Assembly (NCBI GenBank): GCA_934448295.1
Contig: CAKSEY010000016.1
Location: 17,972-81,971 of the forward strand
DNA: 64,000 nucleotides
Direction: 5' to 3'
From: an uncultured Oscillospiraceae bacterium
GTDB lineage: Bacteria > Bacillota > Clostridia > Oscillospirales > Ruminococcaceae
Shown here: positions 62,509 through 64,000 of the stretch, piece after piece
How the letters are laid out: each line of letters begins with the position of its first letter
How positions within the stretch are numbered: position 1 is the first letter of the stretch
Notes under the pieces: generated by a model
What the model was told of the DNA's origin: nothing
Database searches by the model: none
The model's input: the letters and a program-made list of their open reading frames with translations, nothing else
Position numbers and translations under genes: made by a program

Positions 62509-62542
62509 TGCTGCATATAGCACTTTTTCAAATAAAAAACAC

Positions 62543-62571
62543 TTGACAAAAGCATTATTATCAGATATAAT
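62543..62571 (+). promoter_or_regulatory. Consensus promoter of the toxI-toxN locus
   Basis: TTGACA at 62543-62548, a 17-bp spacer, TATAAT at 62566-62571. The predicted +1 (about 62578) is the first base of a hairpin, exactly as in the repeat RNA upstream. Confidence 0.85.
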
Positions 62572-62625
62572 ATAAATGACAGATATATTCTGTCAGTGGG
62601 GAATTTCTAGTTCCCCCAAAAGCGT

Positions 62626-62696
62626 GTGAGTCCTACCGTTAAGTGGAAGTTGTACAAGAGGTGAGTCCTACCGTATAAGTGGAAGCTTTATAAAAG
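62626..62696 (+). repeat. Two ToxI-type tandem repeats (35 and 36 nt)
   Basis: Unit 1 is 62626-62660, unit 2 is 62661-62696. The 5' halves are identical (GTGAGTCCTACCGT); the 3' halves vary around AAGTGGAAG. Confidence 0.85.
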
Positions 62697-62698
62697 TT

Positions 62699-62727
62699 GG
62701 GGGCTGTATTTATATGCAGCCCCTTTA
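62699..62727 (+). terminator. Intergenic terminator between toxI and toxN
   Basis: GGGGCTG / CAGCCCC stem with a ~10-nt loop and TTT. Type III loci use such a leaky terminator to keep antitoxin RNA in excess over toxin mRNA. Confidence 0.8.
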
Positions 62728-62784
62728 ACATTAAGAAAAGATTACTTGATGAAGTAGGAACGACTAAATTTTTATTCCATTGAT

Positions 62785-63312
62785 ATGAAATATGTTCGCA
62801 ACCTCGCAAAAGCCGATGATAATGTAATGTCTGTATCACCGCAGGAACATAAGCAAGGTAGACCCTTTGTCGGGATTATTGTAATGATAAACAATCGTCA
62901 GTACTGTGTTCCACTCACATCTCCTAAACCTAAATTCGAAAAAATAAAAAATAGCGTTGAGTTTCTCAAAATAGAACACCCAACTAAAACTAAAGATGAT
63001 GGTTCACACAAAATAATAGGCGGTTTAAATTTTAATAATATGCTCCCTGTTTCGGAAATCTATCTACATAAAATCGACGTAAAAATCACCCCAAAGGATA
63101 ATGAAAAAACAAAAGCATATAAGGAATTACTGCGAGATCAATTAGAGTGGTGCAGGTCAAATGATGATAAAATCATAAAAAAGGCTAATAACCTATATGA
63201 TTTAATCACCAAACACGCCGACCTAAATATAAATCTTGCCAAAAGATGCTGTAAGTTTCAGAAATTAGAGTCCATACTTGACAATATGATGGGGAAACTT
63301 GATGAAAAATAA
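62785..63312 (+). CDS. toxN: ToxN/AbiQ family endoribonuclease toxin (type III system)
   Basis: A 175-aa frame from ATG 62785. 'FVGIIVMINNRQYCVPLTSPKPKF' matches the ToxN core with catalytic-site T-S-P-K, and 'KAYKELLRDQLEWCRSNDDKIIKKANNLYDLI' matches the C-terminal helices. Family length is about 170. The frame is open for nine codons upstream (ERLNFYSID), and that stretch resembles the first beta strand of ToxN (KFYTIS), but no ATG, GTG or TTG is available there; AGGAACG lies ~22 bases before the ATG but at normal distance for a start near 62767. The real start may be unusual or mutated. Such toxins cut RNA and often abort phage infection. The region is visibly AT-richer than its neighbours, consistent with transfer. 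Confidence 0.88.
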   Translation: MKYVRNLAKADDNVMSVSPQEHKQGRPFVGIIVMINNRQYCVPLTSPKPKFEKIKNSVEFLKIEHPTKTKDDGSHKIIGGLNFNNMLPVSEIYLHKIDVKITPKDNEKTKAYKELLRDQLEWCRSNDDKIIKKANNLYDLITKHADLNINLAKRCCKFQKLESILDNMMGKLDEK

Positions 63313-63505
63313 GAAAAAATAGATAATCCAAACAATCAAACATCCCCATTTAGAAAAATGGTTGAAAGTCGCCTTGCAGCAATGAACGCACCAAAGAAAA
63401 AAAGTGATGTTAAATCGCATGAAAATAAAAAAACAGATAAAAATTGTGCTACATATAGCACAACCCCTCCCGATATCGAGAGGGGAATTTTTCTTTTTCA
63501 GACTT
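63313..63505 (+). other. In-frame extension after toxN and its terminator
   Basis: After the toxN TAA the same frame stays open for about 60 codons, first with a Lys-rich protein-like stretch (SPFRKMVESRLAAMNAPKKK). It then runs into the hairpin CCCCTC / GAGGGG at about 63466-63487, followed by TTTTTCTTTTT, which is probably the toxN terminator. No ribosome site for a separate gene. Confidence 0.4.
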
Positions 63506-63532
63506 GACAAAAACTCTGTTTCTAATTATACT
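63504..63532 (+). promoter_or_regulatory. Promoter of the GntR-type gene
   Basis: TTGACA at 63504-63509, a 17-bp spacer, TATACT at 63527-63532. Confidence 0.75.
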
Positions 63533-63561
63533 GCATATATCATCCATAAACAGAAAGGAAG

Positions 63562-63798
63562 ATGAAAATACTACTTAATTCGGGAACTTCCCCGAAGAAC
63601 CAGATAGCCGAACATCTCCGCGGCGAAATATCAAGCGGCAAAATCGGCGCCGGACAGCAGCTCCCCTCTGTACGCGGTCTTGCAAAAGACCTCAGAATCA
63701 GCATAATCACGACTGTCAAGGCGTATGAGCTGCTAGAACAGGACGGATCCGTGACATATATTCCAGAGCATGGATACATAGTTACAAGCCGGGCATAA
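63562..63798 (+). CDS. Short GntR/YtrA-type winged-helix protein
   Basis: A 78-aa protein with only the GntR DNA-binding domain: 'PKNQIAEHLRGEISSGKIGAGQQLPSVRGLAKDLRISIITTVKAYELLEQDGSVTYIPEHGYIV'. YtrA-type relatives are about 120 residues and carry a C-terminal dimerisation helix, absent here. Start ATG 63562 has AAAGGAAG and its own promoter. It may be a genuine mini-regulator or a truncated gene. No transporter of the usual YtrA context follows within the window. Confidence 0.8.
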   Translation: MKILLNSGTSPKNQIAEHLRGEISSGKIGAGQQLPSVRGLAKDLRISIITTVKAYELLEQDGSVTYIPEHGYIVTSRA

Positions 63799-63930
63799 AC
63801 GTTTCAGCAACATAATTGTTGTCTCAAACAACAAAAACCATGCGTAAATTTCGTGATATATCACATACCCAATAACGTCATTCGGGTTGTTAAGCAGTAT
63901 TGACATTTTGAAACGCATGGTATATATAAT
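63799..63930. other. Intergenic, no feature seen
   Basis: AT-rich stretch between the GntR-type gene and the MITE-like end. No convincing open frame or structure. Confidence 0.4.
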
Positions 63931-64000
63931 GGTAACCTCTAAAAACCCACAAAATTTCAGACAAATAGAGGCATTTAGCATAATTGGTCAAATATTGACC
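63931..64000. repeat. MITE-like element, left end (copy D, runs off the window)
   Basis: Begins with the intact end GGTAACCTCTAAAAACC. The following 50 bases differ from copies A and B. A small hairpin GGTCAA-ATA-TTGACC at 63986-64000 may be its central hairpin or part of an arm. Confidence 0.6.

Larger units (their letters stand above)
62578..62727 (+). ncRNA. toxI: ToxI-type antitoxin RNA of a type III toxin-antitoxin system
   Basis: The RNA starts with hairpin GACAGA-TATAT-TCTGTC, then GGGGAA / TTCCCC, then two tandem repeats of 35 and 36 nt (from 62626 and 62661) sharing GTGAGTCCTACCG and TAAGTGGAAG, then a terminator. As I recall it, the Pectobacterium ToxI unit has the same 36-nt length and AGGTGA, CTACC, TAAGTG elements. 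In known systems each repeat is excised by the toxin and folds into a pseudoknot that wraps and inhibits it. Only two repeats is at the low end of the family. Confidence 0.85.

Overview
The window looks like a chromosome segment of an anaerobic Clostridia of the Ruminococcus / Oscillospiraceae type. A very large secreted protein ends in a type I dockerin. Promoters are Firmicute-like (TTGACA, 17 bp, TATAAT) and ribosome sites are strong AGGAGG. This placement is inference from gene content; there is no rRNA or marker gene here.

Layout. (1) 1-8.3 kb, minus strand: the 5' part of a giant secreted GLUG-like repeat protein and two tandem paralogues of unknown function. (2) 8.3-19.5 kb, plus strand: a YibE/F remnant, a polar amino acid ABC transporter, a hydroxyacid dehydrogenase / TauE-type permease / FUSC-HAD fusion operon, and a ferric iron ABC transporter. 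(3) 19.6-32.5 kb: the dockerin protein, two ATC-hydrolase-family proteins (one behind a TetR regulator with a clear operator), a secreted propeller-like protein, a vWA protein and a SUKH protein. (4) 32.6-37.9 kb, minus: a partner-switching cluster (STAS, RsbW-like kinase, SpoIIE-type phosphatase) sharing an overlapping operon with an EamA transporter, a QueT-like membrane protein and a GNAT-like protein. (5) 38-54.6 kb, minus: a type IV secretion (T4SS) operon with VirB2-like pilin, VirD4, VirB4 fused to a PrgI/VirB3-like part, two VirB6/TrbL-like membrane proteins, a CPBP protease, a solute-binding lipoprotein and Ig-like surface proteins. No relaxase is present in the window. (6) 54.7-60.9 kb: a MalT/LuxR-type regulator followed by a small sigma factor, and a divergent 911-aa orphan protein. 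(7) 61-64 kb: a DUF6017-type replication protein, two tandem repeat RNAs, a ToxN toxin, and a short GntR-type protein.

How parts may work together. Three promoters around the T4SS (pilin operon, an 80-aa protein, the 911-aa protein) share a GTNAC / GTATAAAC pair with exactly 22 nt between the first bases. This is unlike the housekeeping promoters here and is a good candidate target of the adjacent sigma factor. The sigma gene lies directly downstream of the LuxR-type gene, whose promoter carries an 18-bp palindrome with a related site nearby. The inferred chain is LuxR-type regulator, then sigma factor, then T4SS plus the 911-aa protein. Three otherwise unrelated proteins of this block carry a similar short C-terminal motif, which could be a shared secretion or docking tag.

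The downstream end has a type III toxin-antitoxin locus (repeat RNA, terminator, toxN). Immediately upstream is a second, unrelated repeat RNA with the same gene plan: consensus promoter, hairpin at the predicted +1, tandem repeats, terminator. A family of MITE-like inverted-repeat elements with GGTNACCTCTAAAAACC ends occurs four times; its long arms differ between copies yet remain self-complementary within each.
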